Below are positions 9,739-19,394 of a DNA stretch of 30,810 bases, in pieces. Below the pieces are notes generated by a model. It had not been told where the DNA came from and searched no databases. It worked only from the letters and a program-made list of their open reading frames with translations. The DNA lies in the NCBI RefSeq assembly GCF_000485595.1, contig NW_014578079.1, forward strand, positions 23,366-54,175, given 5' to 3'. Origin of the DNA: Priapulus caudatus (taxonomy: Eukaryota > Priapulida > Priapulimorpha > Priapulimorphida > Priapulidae). The number at the start of each line of letters is the position of its first letter. The stretch's first letter is position 1. A program made the translations under genes and the position numbers.

Positions 9739-10094
9739 TAAGATAAGAATTCGATAGCGATGAAGTGTCCGAAATTTTGCTGCGCTCGCATGACAGAAGA
9801 CTACAGTATGTAGGGTAGCTCCTTTGTCTCTATTACACACTGCGGGCTGTACCAGTCATCATCATCGGGTGACTGCTGCATGATACAATATTCGGCTGGG
9901 GTGATGCTTGCATACCTGATGTGTGACCATACGTTACACAATTCACAGCACACAGCCCGGTGCCTGGCTGCTACTGCTCGCTTGCAGGTTCTGCACGGGT
10001 GTTGGACTGGGCCTGGATTTATTTCAATGTCCCTAGCTAGTGATATTACTACGATCAGCGTCCAGGAAGTTGCACTGACTGGGCGCCGCCATGT
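9739..10094 (-). pseudogene. LINE ORF N-terminus: 2A-like peptide and PHD-like finger
   Basis: A hydrophobic stretch (TLIVVISLAR) leads into DIEINPGP at 10031-10008, which matches the 2A ribosome-skipping consensus D-x-E-x-N-P-G-P. After it come paired cysteines (CRTC, CCELC), W-x-H and a downstream Trp, the spacing of a PHD/RING-type finger. The C-terminal ELPY motif often follows the finger in CR1-type proteins. The frame stops at a TAG near 9739. No ATG precedes the 2A motif in frame. An ATG in a Kozak-like context (AACATGGCGG, about 10093) is in another frame, consistent with a small indel. Confidence 0.7.
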
Positions 10095-10150
10095 TGAAAT
10101 TCTACTGTTCTTTCAGGTTCTCAGGTGGTGCTTGCTGAAAACTGTAGAAT

Positions 10151-10529
10151 TTGGATGAAAAAGTCTTGCTAGTACACTACTACCATAAAAGTTTTAGTTA
10201 ACAACGATTCCTGTAGTTTCTCTGTTAAAAGTAGCATCAATTCAGGAGACGGCTCTCGTATAAAATGTCTATAATCTTGGTAGAAACACATCAAATACGA
10301 GGACTAAAATCAATTTGTTGTTTGCGGCCGCCATCTTTTTTTTCACTGTATGTTCATTTCCCTTGTATGTTCGATGTGCTTTTATTGTTACTTTATGTAA
10401 GAGAATATGTTGCTACCCAGAAGGAAATTCATTTGTAAATCTCGACAACCAACTGCAAGTTAAAAATAAGTTCATGTGAATAACGGAAAGAATATCATTA
10501 AATTACTCTGTTGCTTTTGAGATTAATAC
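10151..10529. other. no gene seen
   Basis: AT-rich sequence between the LINE and the hAT relic. It contains a GGCGGCCGC-like patch near 10325 and no supported coding frame or repeat ends. Confidence 0.4.
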
Positions 10530-11387
10530 CTGTAAAATGTCCTTTTCATCTTTAGTCACTGATTCGACATATTTGTAAGTGTATGCTTCAGGTTCTATTT
10601 GACTCTATCTGTATCCCCAGAAACCAACACCATCCGCATCTACCCAGTGCAGCATGTACTGTGGATCCAGCACAGCACCCGCAATGTAGATTTTCTCAAC
10701 AAAAAGTTCTTGATGGCTCCCACTGCCTGAGTTCATATCCATTTCACAGTTCCGAAGATTTCTCTGAAATGTCTTCAAAGAGGTGTGAAGCTGTGTCCCC
10801 AGTGGCTTGGAGAACCTCGTGTCCTCTATCCACTTCCGTAGGTGGCTGTGGATGTCTAGTACAAGAGGCAACACCTGACTTATTGTGACACGTTGATCCC
10901 CTGTAACCAAAAAATAGTGACCATAAACATTCACAAGGTATATGTACGGTCCCTTGGTAGTGTAACATTGGTAAAATGAATAAATCCCTATTTATAAAGA
11001 CTTGTAACAATAAACTCTCAATTAGTCTGGATTATTCAATAAATTACATGAGACTTAACACGTTCAATGCTGCCGGTGTTAACAATGCACCTACCGCCCT
11101 GCGCTGGGATTTCTGCGTTTTATACCGCGTATTCACTTATTGATTTACCACATTTCCTTTGCAGGAAAGCTAACCAAACGGACACATTTACTCTGCATGA
11201 GTGTTATCTCACCCTTACGTTCCCCTTCATAATAATATATTGATATGAAATCAGGGCAAAAACGGACATTTCGTGCATTTTCGTCTCAAATGCCACCGCA
11301 CCGGTGGATTTTCCCGAGTTTGTTATTATATCTTGTAAATTGAGTTATAAAATTATAAGTTATTAGTAGGAAGTGTAATATAGATGA

Positions 11388-11570
11388 ATACTTACTGTCA
11401 GTCATCAAATAAGACATAATGCTGTCAGAATCAGCACATATGTCTGCCACTTCTTTAGCCGTCAGAGAATGTCGAACATTCGCGCGAGCTGCCGTGATTA
11501 CAAATAGCGTCCTTGAACGGACTTTAGCCCCAAATTTACGCTGAGTCTCAAAACTTCTAATTTCACGTTT
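11388..11570 (-). other. possible exon of unknown gene inside the hAT intron
   Basis: A minus frame of about 60 codons (ETQRKFGAKVRSRT... SLTAKEVADIC...) ends at a consensus donor, GACA|GTAAGT, near 11391. It is not needed to join the hAT exons, which splice in frame without it. No acceptor in a compatible phase was found, and the family is not recognised. Confidence 0.25.
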
Positions 11571-11696
11571 GAATCAACTGTAAAGCATTGTATTCTTTAG
11601 TAAGACTGGGGTAATATAGACTGTCCCTGTTTAATTTCTAGGTAGGTAGTGCCTGCCATCTGTTGGAAATCAGAGTAACAAAAACCAATAATCTAT

Positions 11697-11768
11697 CCAC
11701 GAGCTGATTCGTGGATCCGTGGGGATGCGTTTTGATTGTTCCCACGAGCTGACTTGTGGATCCGCGGG
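11697..11768. repeat. two 27-bp palindromic repeats, 45-bp period
   Basis: Unit 11697-11723 (CCACGAGCTGATTCGTGG then ATCCGTGGG) recurs at 11742-11768 with 24 of 27 bases equal. The first unit contains a perfect 6-bp stem, CCACGA...TCGTGG. The flanking DNA is AT-rich. Confidence 0.6.
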
Positions 11769-12899
11769 AAATGTGTTACCTTGCAATTTATTGCAGCTTA
11801 TAATTGATTGTAACTACCAATAGCGAAAGTGCTCCAACATGATTGGCTGTTGCCACGGAATTGACAATTGAGTTTTTAGTGTTGTACATTTTGGTCAACG
11901 TGTGAGTAAATATAAAGCTTACCTTTAGTTATGTTGGTGGCTTCATCAAAAGGCTCTAGGATTTTGCAGAGCTCAGCAAGTTGCCCCCACTCATGTCGAT
12001 TCAATAGTCATGTCGAGCGTGTGAGCATTCTTGTGTGTCAAGCACACACGCCTTGCAGTCGATGCCTCCGACCTTCGTGAGTGACTTGAGTTGGTGGTAG
12101 GTGGAGTTCCATCGAGTAGCCACTGCTGCAGGTGTGGTTCGGCGAACTCCTAACTTGTCATCAAACCTAAAACTGAGACACATAAGTAAAGAATATATCA
12201 GCCTGTCTGAAAATATTTTCTTCTCAAATAATATTTAAAATCAACAAGTTTTGATTTATGAACTAAATTAGATAAAATAATAATAAATAATAATAATGAT
12301 AGTGCTCATTTCAACAAAAATGTGCAGGAAAGTTTGCTATGCAAATCATGCTGTTGTACGATTGTATCAGTCTTAATGCAGCATATATTATTCTACAGGA
12401 AACCATCGTTGAATAACTTTGATGTTTAAAATGATGAATGTCAAATTAAGTAACAGAAGTTTCACCATGGCTTAGTTTCATACCAGTGCATCATTCAAAA
12501 CTGGTATTGACCATCAGTATAAGGTTTTTGAAAATCACTGTACAATAGTCCCGTAATACATGATATGCCTTACAATACTGCTATGGTGCATACATGCAGT
12601 ATTACATAGAATGTTTTGTTCTTTATCAACTTCTTACTGTAATGATCAATGAGAGTTAAATGGAAAGAAAACATCATTATTATGTATTTTTCAATTGTCT
12701 TTTTGATTAATTTCACACTGACAAACACATATACATGCAAAAACAAGTAGTGAACAAACTGAACATATAACCTACCTTTCTTAGAACCTTTCTTTTTTTG
12801 GTTCTCTTGCCTAAGAGCGTGTAGATCTTTGTGATTTTCGCAATTTCTCTTCCAATATTTCCTTGAGGCCAACCAGTTGCAGAGTGTGAGCAAAGCATG

Positions 12900-13383
12900 A
12901 AATTGTCTGCCGTTTGACTGGACTTGAGGAGTCTTTTATATTTCCTAGTCGGAAGACACCTTGTCTGAGCTGGAGCTGAGGACTAGATTCCGTCGCAGCG
13001 CCTCTCCAGACAGTATTGCTTGGCCTCCCTTGTTGGTGGCGCTCTATTGCTTTCTTAGCTGCTGGACGAGCTCGCCAGCGGTTATTGGCTTAATGCTCAT
13101 AACTTCTTTAATGGCCATTCCATCTTTCCTTGTCCTTCATTTCTTCTAACTTTTTACGTAGTCTTTTGCTTTCCTTTCCAGCAACTCCCATTCCTCTCGT
13201 TTTCCTTCTCCCATTTCGCTCACTCGTCCTCTTGTTCCCGTTTGTCCATGGCGTTCAGTTTGCTTTGATGCCGCTCCTCTTCAATCTAGAGCATTAGCCT
13301 CTGCCAGTCTCGTCGTAGGTCGGCTAGTCGTTACGTGCTTCTGGCGATTCTTGGATTGTGAATTTGGCTGACTCGCCACGTGG
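12900..13383 (-). other. degenerate coiled-coil coding relic, possibly retroelement leader and gag
   Basis: On the minus strand, short frames separated by stops and frameshifts spell charged coiled-coil sequence (IEEERHQSKLNAMDKREQ near 13240-13290, KKLEEMKDKERWNGH near 13110-13150). It begins about 40 bp inside the edge of the LTR-like block, after TGGCGAGTCAGC (13378-13367), which could be a primer-binding site five bases from the LTR end. This is where a gag would begin for an element transcribed on the minus strand, but similarity to a known Gag is not established. Confidence 0.3.
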
Positions 13384-14161
13384 TGTATGATGCGAACGAG
13401 GAAGACATAGATCAACAACGGAGATGAATTACTTCATGCATCGGCCATTCAACCGACGCGTTTAATCAAAGAATAAACATCAGACTAAATACACTTACAT
13501 ATGTGTGCGGATCGACTCTATACGATAGGTAGATTCGTAACACAATAGAACGTGACACGGTATCGAGCCGGCTGAAGGAACAGCAGCGATGAATACATCA
13601 TAGACGAGAGAGCGGGTATAACTCCGCAAGCTCTTTATATACATGGCTCAGTTACTCCTGATTGGTCAATTGGTGGATTGAGATTCTGCCATTGGTTAGA
13701 ACCAAGCGCGATTAGCCACTCTGATTGGAATGGCAGATGTGGCGTGACAATACCCCGTGTACACGTTTTTGCACGCTTCGCGGACTACGCGCAACGCAAA
13801 AGCCTGCTCAGCGCGGGGGCTATTTCCCCGAGTGACATGCCTTACTTCGGAGCTGGTAATTATATTGATGAGGCTGGTTTGCCACATCAATATAAAATAA
13901 ATAAAAAACCTTCAGCTGTATTTTTATCGGGAGTTTCAGAATCATGTGTTCGAATCATTGCATATAGAGTTATTTCGTCAATAATAGGCGTACTGCGGGT
14001 GCTGTCGAAATCAGCACACGTGGTAATAACTCTGTAATACCGTATTTTGCTTCCTATATAACAATTGACTTCCTTGCTAAGAGGTGATATGTAAAACGAG
14101 AAAGTGGCAACTAGACGACTGTCATAAGCCAAACGAGCTATTTCCAGGTATTTCCCTGACA
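13384..14161 (-). repeat. LTR-like block with retroelement promoter
   Basis: On the minus strand the block starts TGTCAGGG and ends CATACA, giving TGT...ACA ends. It contains four CCAAT boxes (seen on + as ATTGG at 13661, 13669, 13691 and 13724), a TATA box TATATAAAG (13641-13633), and further downstream a poly(A)-type signal ATTAAA (13465-13460). This order is U3-R-U5 of a 778-bp LTR. A possible primer-binding site lies 5 bases beyond the 3' edge. No second copy is in the window, and the polypurine tract upstream is not obvious, so the boundaries are inferred. On the same strand, upstream, lie the 181-aa ORF copies and the integrase-envelope remnant. Confidence 0.5.
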
Positions 14162-14285
14162 TAAAATATTTCGTAGATTTTATTTAACAGCAGAAATGGC
14201 AGCAATATCAATAATATCAGCAGCAGGAGGAACAGTTGATTTAGCAAATAAAGAAATCACAATATGAACAGTCGATTTGCTTAGT

Positions 14286-15132
14286 TATACTCGATATAAT
14301 AAATACATAAATATCTACACAACATTAATATTAATCCAAAGCATCGTCCATCAGGAAAGATAGCGTGAGTGACAAGATAGTGAGGGTAGTGTGAAAGGAA
14401 TAGGGGGGGTATGGTAGGATAGTATGAGAGCAAGTGAAGAACGAGAGAGAGAGAGAGAGAGAGGGGGAGAAGTGAAGCAAGGGGGGGGCTAAGGTAGGAC
14501 GGTGTGAAAGTCGGTGGAAGACTAGAGAGGGAAGAAAGAAATCAAAAGGCAGGTTAACGTGGTATAACTATTAAATAGATTGCCGGTCTGGTCCTATCGT
14601 CTTCTTCGTCGATCCTTGAGGTCGATCGGGGGTAGCGAGGTGGCGGTGGTGGGTACTTGCTGCCCGGCATCATCTCCACGTACGGTTGTGGCTGCGGGGC
14701 CGGGGTGCTGTGCTGGGTCGGCGGCAGTGGTGTGGGCTGGGGCGGCTCCTGCAGCGGTGTCCACGGGCACCTCTGAGGGGGCTGGTCCTCCAGTGGATGG
14801 TGAAAGTGGCATTCCACGCAGGTCGTCTGAGTGGCCGCGTCAGTGGTGGGCTCGAAGCCCGACCTAATCTTGGCGTCTGCCCGGGGCGCCCATATCCCTG
14901 ACTCAATATGGTGATCGGGACCGGCGCCAGTGCGCCGACTGGTAGTGCCCCGAGCGAATAACCAGAGCAGGTGACGCCCTCCTAGCAGCTCGGTTTGCGC
15001 CGGCCGGGTTGGTATCCTCTCGGGTGTGTCCTCCTGGTCCAAATCCGGAGTGGCATCGCCCTTTGTCCCGAACGTCGAGTGACCAGGTACGGAGGCCATT
15101 CCTGTGTTGTAGAAGTCTACATGGTCGTGAGG
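14286..15132. repeat. 848-bp direct repeat, copy A
   Basis: It matches 22285-23132 from TATACTCGATATAATA to CATGGTCGTGAGG with about ten substitutions and a few 1-2 base indels (about 99% identity). A (GA)n run (about 14443-14462) and G-runs lie in its left half; its right half is GC-rich and coding on the minus strand. The two copies sit at the two edges of the ISL2EU-like transposon. Confidence 0.9.
14554..15099 (-). CDS. 181-aa proline-rich protein of unknown function, copy A
   Basis: An ATG at 15099 (MASVPGHSTFGTKGD) opens 181 codons to a stop at 14554. The N-terminal part is acidic and Thr/Pro-rich. The middle has HLLWLFARGTTSRRTGAG and a single C-x2-C (CVECHF). The C-terminal third is Pro/Gln-rich and ends in an acidic-basic stretch. 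No signal peptide or membrane segment is seen. Base composition is much richer in GC than the flanks. An acceptor-like CTACAACACAG lies 2 bases upstream of the ATG region, so it may be a 3' exon of a spliced message. Copy B differs at four residues. Of six substitutions within the frame, four change amino acids, so there is no sign of strong purifying selection. It may be an accessory ORF of the gypsy-type element. I do not recognise the family. Confidence 0.4.
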   Translation of the reverse strand: MASVPGHSTFGTKGDATPDLDQEDTPERIPTRPAQTELLGGRHLLWLFARGTTSRRTGAGPDHHIESGIWAPRADAKIRSGFEPTTDAATQTTCVECHFHHPLEDQPPQRCPWTPLQEPPQPTPLPPTQHSTPAPQPQPYVEMMPGSKYPPPPPRYPRSTSRIDEEDDRTRPAIYLIVIPR

Positions 15133-15193
15133 TTACTCTGGACGTAGTTTGGGCCATTTAACACCTATTTCGTAATTTTTTGAGTAGCGCAAT

Positions 15194-18100
15194 ATGAGTA
15201 GATGTATTGACTACGTGGATAATCTTCCACGTGAGGCAAAGGAGAGATACAAGACCAAACTATCGGCGATCGGCCTTTCCCTGAACGAATGCCCCTACCG
15301 TCAACCAGCTAATGCTTGGGTCAACGACCCGACTGCTTGGCCCGACCTGCAGTTTGCTGATGTTTACATGTATCTCACGAACACTCCGGGTACGTATCGT
15401 TATTTTGTTTACTGTATTTGTTATTGTTTATTGTTTATTTTGTTTATAACGATCGATATCGTTATTTTGCTAGTACTAATAGTAGTGTTCACGGAATTTA
15501 TCTGACTGTAGCCAAATTGCTGACAGCTGGGAAAATTCCGTTTAGCTTGAAACTGCAGCTTGAACTTACTAAAATCTAGTTTGATTAGTCTAGACTCTAG
15601 TAAAGGGTGATATTGATAAACCCCAAGTCCTAAACCCAACTAGAGTCTACGCCAAATCTCAAACCCTACTCCCAAACCCTAATCAGCTAATGTAATGGTA
15701 ACATCCTAGTTGGCTTACTCACATTTCGCCTACACCCATTTCGCCTACGTCCCAGTTGGCCTACTCCCATTTCGTCGACTCTCAGAATCGACAATATTCC
15801 CATTTGGCCTACTCCCATTTCATCCTGTATTTTCTATTTTTGTCAAGTCGTGTTCTCATTATTTATAAATCATTATTTAATAAACAAACCGATCATAGAC
15901 GAAATAGGAATGGGTATATTTTAAGCGTAGACGAATTGGGATCGAGTTGGCGAAATGGGTGTAGGCCAACTGGAAATTTTGCCGTAGGCAAACCTAACAC
16001 TGTTCTCTTTTGTCTTTTTTTCCGGAATAACCTACCCGTGAGTGTTGCGGAAGCAACTGACGTTGATACTCGACTCAAGCCAAGGCTTCACTCCCACATG
16101 CACGTGAACCCACTCACTACCTTGTCACTATATCCAGTGCAGTGGACACCAACAAGTACGAGAACATAACATAAACCCATCTATGACTATTACATATTTC
16201 ATGCAAAATTTATAGACTAATTAGGTAGATGCCATTTGTCTATCAGTATTGATCACTATCAATTTATGTTCCAACTACAACATTAATACGATAACTTACA
16301 AATACAAGGAAGGATCCATATTAATTAAGATTATAATTTCCAAACTAAATATTCAGTTCAGCTGTGTGATCTATGTAAACCTACATGTAGATTTCATCGT
16401 TTATTATTACTCTTTATTCCATTACAGGTGTATACACGCATCAAGCAATGAAGGCTTACAAGTCACTAGAGGCTCATCGATACTTCACTGCAGGTTTTGT
16501 CATGACGGTGTTTTACTTCAAGCCTCCAACCGGATTCATGATCTTCAAGGCTGATGTGCGGCCATCGCAGAGAGCCAATGATCCATCTCATCGTCCTTGG
16601 TTGGCAACAAATAATGATGGAGTGGTACAAACTGCTCACTGCACTTGTATGGCAGGGTAAGGATTTTGCTCCCTAAGTAAAATGGATTTCAAACTTGATG
16701 GATTATAGATTCTTCATGGAAAGCAATAAAGTTACATTTAACATGTATTCATAATTACCTCCGCCAGGGGCGTGGCGGAGGTTATGTTTTCACCGGCGAA
16801 TGTTTGAGTGTTGGTTTGTGTGTTTGTGAACATTCCACATTGAGAGAATTCAGCTGCCTTGGCGGAGGTCTGTGCGCTCCGAGTGCTCTAGTTTCTACTG
16901 TATTTATACTCTCATTATAAGATTAATATTTAGATTATGTGGAATTAATCTATAGACTGCAATATCTGTTTTATTACTGAATCCCCCGAAGACCAGCATT
17001 TTAATGACCGAACCTTTTTGTTTCCTTTGAATTGATTTTGCTCAAAGTCTATATTTTTCTAGTAATTTTGTTCTCCCATTACATTTTAACAGCCTTGGCG
17101 AATCATGTTCACATGTAGCAGCATTGCTATTCAAGCTGGAGGCTGTCGTTCGGCTGGGTGTGACAACCGTTGCTTGTACTAGCAAGCCATGTGAGTCGAA
17201 TAACTCTCAAGCAAGGTAGAACCAGCACGAATTTACGAAATCCTGTTTTACAGTGAAGAAGCAGTACAGAAAGTGGAAAACACAAACAGAAAACGACGAG
17301 CCACATCGCAGATGACACAACCAACCGATGAAGAACAGCAAGCTTTCCTACAGACTCTAAACACCAACACAAATATCCCAGCAGCTCTATCACTGTTTGA
17401 ATCAACTTCAGCAGCATTTAAATCGCAACGAGTGCTTCCACCCACACCTCAACTACCTGCAACATTGCGTTCAAATTTCAATGATAACAACAAGCAACTA
17501 GGTTCCACTGAGCTGCAGCAAAAGTGTGAGGATCTTGCTCAATCACTAAGTGTATCCAGAGACGAAATCACCCATCTGGAAAAACATACGAGATCGCAAG
17601 CCAAGTCACTTATATGGCATGAACACAGATCCGGGCGTATAACCGCTTCATCGGCGTACACTATTCTCCACACAGATTCCGACAAGCCAGCTCCATCTGT
17701 GATCCTACGATCCACAAAGCCCAATCCTACAGAAATTCGGGCGGCGCCACTTGTTTATGGACGAGAAAATGAAAAAAGGGTGTTTATGATGGCAGGACAA
17801 TTTTTGGGAAAAACACACAGTAATTTTGAACTATCGCAGTCAGGCTTGATGATAAGTGAAGAAAAACCATGGCTATCGGCCTCTGCTGATGGAGTCATGC
17901 AGTGTTCCTGCCATGGGACAAGGGTTCTCGAAATCAAGTGCCCATATACAGCAAGGAACAGTCAACCAGAAGAGTTCCTCCACGACCAGTCATTATTCGT
18001 GTTCGACGGAACATTGAAAAAAACACATCAGTACTACACTCAAGTTGAGCTTGAAATGTATGTGCACAATGTAGAGGCGTGTGAGTTTGTTGTGTACGTA

Positions 18101-18415
18101 AATGACTCGCTAATCCATAGGACCATAACTCGCGATGAGGAATATCTCACTGGAATTCTTCCAAGGCTAGAGACCTTCTGGAAACGACACATCACACGTG
18201 AACTCCTGACACGATATATGGAAGATGGGGACAGCAAGAAAGACGACAAGCTGTACTGTTACTGCCAAAAGGCATGGGATAAAGTCTCTGTTCTTGTTGG
18301 ATGTGATGGACTGCATTGTCCATTTGAGTGGGTACACCTGGGATGTATTCGACCTGTACGGAAGACGGTGCCAAAGGGAACATGGTATTGTAGGCAATGT
18401 AAGAAAAATAAGTAA
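15194..18415 (+). CDS. SWIM zinc finger-YqaJ nuclease-PHD finger protein (569 aa, four exons)
   Basis: Exons 15194-15389, 16428-16656, 17093-17215 and 17254-18415 join with matching phases (1710 nt, 570 codons with stop). All donors and acceptors are GT/AG; the third intron is only 38 bp. Domain order: N-terminal region; SWIM zinc finger C-x-C...C-x-H (AHCTCMAG spliced to GESCSHVAALL, about residues 135-165); linker; YqaJ-type PD-(D/E)XK nuclease (about 255-460) with WHEHRSGRITASSA, a Y-GRENE motif, LSASADGV (catalytic Asp) and LEIKCPY (the E-x-K pair), then QYYTQVELEMYV (Gln/Tyr motif); and a C-terminal PHD finger (CYCQK...CDGLHCPFEWVHLGC...WYCRQC, about 515-565). YqaJ enzymes are lambda-exonuclease-like recombination nucleases. 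In ISL2EU elements this protein accompanies the transposase, perhaps in processing ends or excision gaps (inference). The PHD finger may tether it to histone H3 tails. All key nuclease residues are present. Confidence 0.85.
15600..15985. repeat. foldback minisatellite in intron 1, with telomere-like spacer
   Basis: Units of the form CCCATTTCGCCTAC / CCCAGTTGGCCTAC repeat on + at about 15708-15825. They recur on the opposite strand at about 15899-15975 (GGCGAAATGGGTGTAGG, CCAACTGG), making a loose inverted structure around an AT-rich loop. Just to the left, about 15622-15680, are AAACCCTA-like units resembling degenerate telomere repeats. The block lies wholly inside the first intron of the SWIM-YqaJ-PHD gene. 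Confidence 0.6.
16756..16895. repeat. CCTCCGCCA...GGCGGAGG short repeat in intron 2
   Basis: TACCTCCGCCAGGGGCGTGGCGGAGG is a near-palindrome at 16756-16781. It is followed by TTATGTTTTCACCGGCG and, about 75 bp on, a further GGCGGAGGTCTGTGCGCTCCGAGTGCT. I have seen similar GGCGGAGGTTATGTTTTC strings scattered as short repeats in many genomes; the mobilising family is not known to me. It is intronic in the SWIM-YqaJ-PHD gene. Confidence 0.5.
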
Positions 18416-18458
18416 ATGAAGGGGGGATCGTCAAAACGAGTTGGGATGTCGAAGCTGG

Positions 18459-18478
18459 GGGTCAAAGGTCAAAGGTCA
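18459..18478. promoter_or_regulatory. triple DR1 nuclear-receptor-type array 1
   Basis: GGGTCA-A-AGGTCA-A-AGGTCA: three half-sites in the same direction spaced by one base. AGGTCA repeats spaced by 1 (DR1) are classical sites for HNF4, RXR homodimers and COUP-TF. It lies 44 bp after the stop codon of the SWIM-YqaJ-PHD gene, thus in its 3' untranslated or intergenic region. Binding is not shown. Confidence 0.5.
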
Positions 18479-18636
18479 AGAGGTGTAAAAGAAGGGGGAA
18501 CAGTCCCTCCTTAACTTAAGGTATAGGGAGGAAATGCAGAATTGCGGCACAAATCTAAACGGCTCGACCTAGGCTCGTGATAGTTGGTGTATAGCATCAT
18601 TCATGGTAGGAAGTGCCATCACTGTGCCGAAATTGG

Positions 18637-18656
18637 AGGTCACAGGTCAAAGGTCA
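18637..18656. promoter_or_regulatory. triple DR1 nuclear-receptor-type array 2
   Basis: AGGTCA-C-AGGTCA-A-AGGTCA: three perfect half-sites, again spaced by one base, 158 bp after the first array. A further single AAGGTCA occurs near 18931. The two arrays may be a duplicated element of the transposon or a selected enhancer. Confidence 0.5.
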
Positions 18657-19040
18657 ATGGGGCACAGGGCAGATTTTAGACATTTTCTAAGGACATGGTC
18701 TGACGGAGCGATTGAAAAACTTTTTTGTTTCAGCGGTGACCTAGCATTTTTATGGCTTTATTGAAAGGACCATGAAATGTACTTTCTGCTGACATGCGAA
18801 GAGTAAGTGTCTGATAACCTTTTGACCCTCAAGAGGATGGTTAAACATGGATTTGTTTACTGTCTGTTAGAAAGAATTTGACTGCCGGGTTTGCTAGTAG
18901 AATCTATACATGCCTGGATGTATGAGGCTACAAGGTCACAGTGAAATTTCAAAAGCTAAATTTGGTTGAAGAAGGTTTATGCTCCTTAAAATGACTATTG
19001 CGAGATTTTTGTTCAGAAAAACTAAATATAGCTGAATATA

Positions 19041-19150
19041 GTCTCACCTGACAGCGAAAATATCAATGATTACACCAACATTAAAAATACTAAGATTTTA
19101 TGCCGTTATAGGATAGAACGAACGTAGTTGAAGCGACGATCACCTATAAT
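19041..19150. repeat. old interspersed repeat, partner at 28580-28690
   Basis: TATCAATGATTACACCAACATTAAAAATAC here matches TATCACTCATTACACCAACATTAAAAGCAC at about 28600-28630. Weaker similarity runs on for about 110 bp in the same orientation (roughly 70-75%). No ends or coding content are recognised. Confidence 0.5.
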
Positions 19151-19394
19151 ACATCGCGCAACAAAATAAGTTTACATGACTTGTTCAATGTTGCTGGGTG
19201 CATGTTTTGTAAATGTCTGTATGAATTGTTTCATTCGCACTGGTCGTTTTTATGCATTGTTCATTATGCATTCGAATCTCGTCACAGTGATCGCAAGGCA
19301 GCTCATGTCGGGTAAAACAATGCAAGCGATGGGTGAAACAAGATTTATTATGTATGCTACTGCTGTTTTTTTTTGCTTTAAATTGCAAGTAATT

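Larger units (their letters stand above)
8578..10150 (-). mobile_element. CR1-like non-LTR retrotransposon, 5' part only
   Basis: Read on the minus strand the order is: 2A-like motif, PHD-like finger, apurinic-type endonuclease, then the linker before the reverse transcriptase. This is the layout of CR1-type LINEs of marine invertebrates. The match ends near 8578 in the linker (after TDQKTVCNILN), and no reverse-transcriptase domain follows, so the copy is deleted internally or at its 3' end. Several frameshifts and stops make it inactive. Confidence 0.8.
10530..12897 (-). pseudogene. hAT-superfamily transposase, three exons, broken
   Basis: Minus-strand exons show the hAT order. Exon near 12897-12773: C-FAHTLQLVGLKE, the hAT Cys-x-x-His motif, with a later stop. 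Exon 12166-11923 (after TTTTAG, ending AAAG|GTAAGC): VATRWNSTYHQLKSL, then after a 1-nt frameshift near 12005 EWGQLAELCKILEPFDEATN. Exon 10900-10530 (after GGTTACAG): the codon split by the intron is restored, then VLPLVLDIHSHL and IYIAGAVLDPQYMLHW, matching the hAT LDPRFK region. An in-frame TAG lies at 10605, after which the frame stays open to a donor at 10530/10529. The N-terminal BED finger and C-terminal dimerisation block are not found. The large introns hold other repeats. Confidence 0.75.

Noticed and set aside
12570-12898. 107-codon and 61-codon frames as separate genes
   Set aside because: They overlap the hAT CxAHTLQL exon in other frames and run into its AT-rich intron.
14580-14901. 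Plus-strand frames of 71-95 codons in the repeats (also 22580-22901)
   Set aside because: They are antisense shadows of the GC-rich minus-strand 181-codon frame; Gly/Ala/Arg-rich content follows base composition.
15622-15680. Telomere repeat remnant
   Set aside because: The AAACCCTA-like units are few, irregular and inside an intron next to a different minisatellite.
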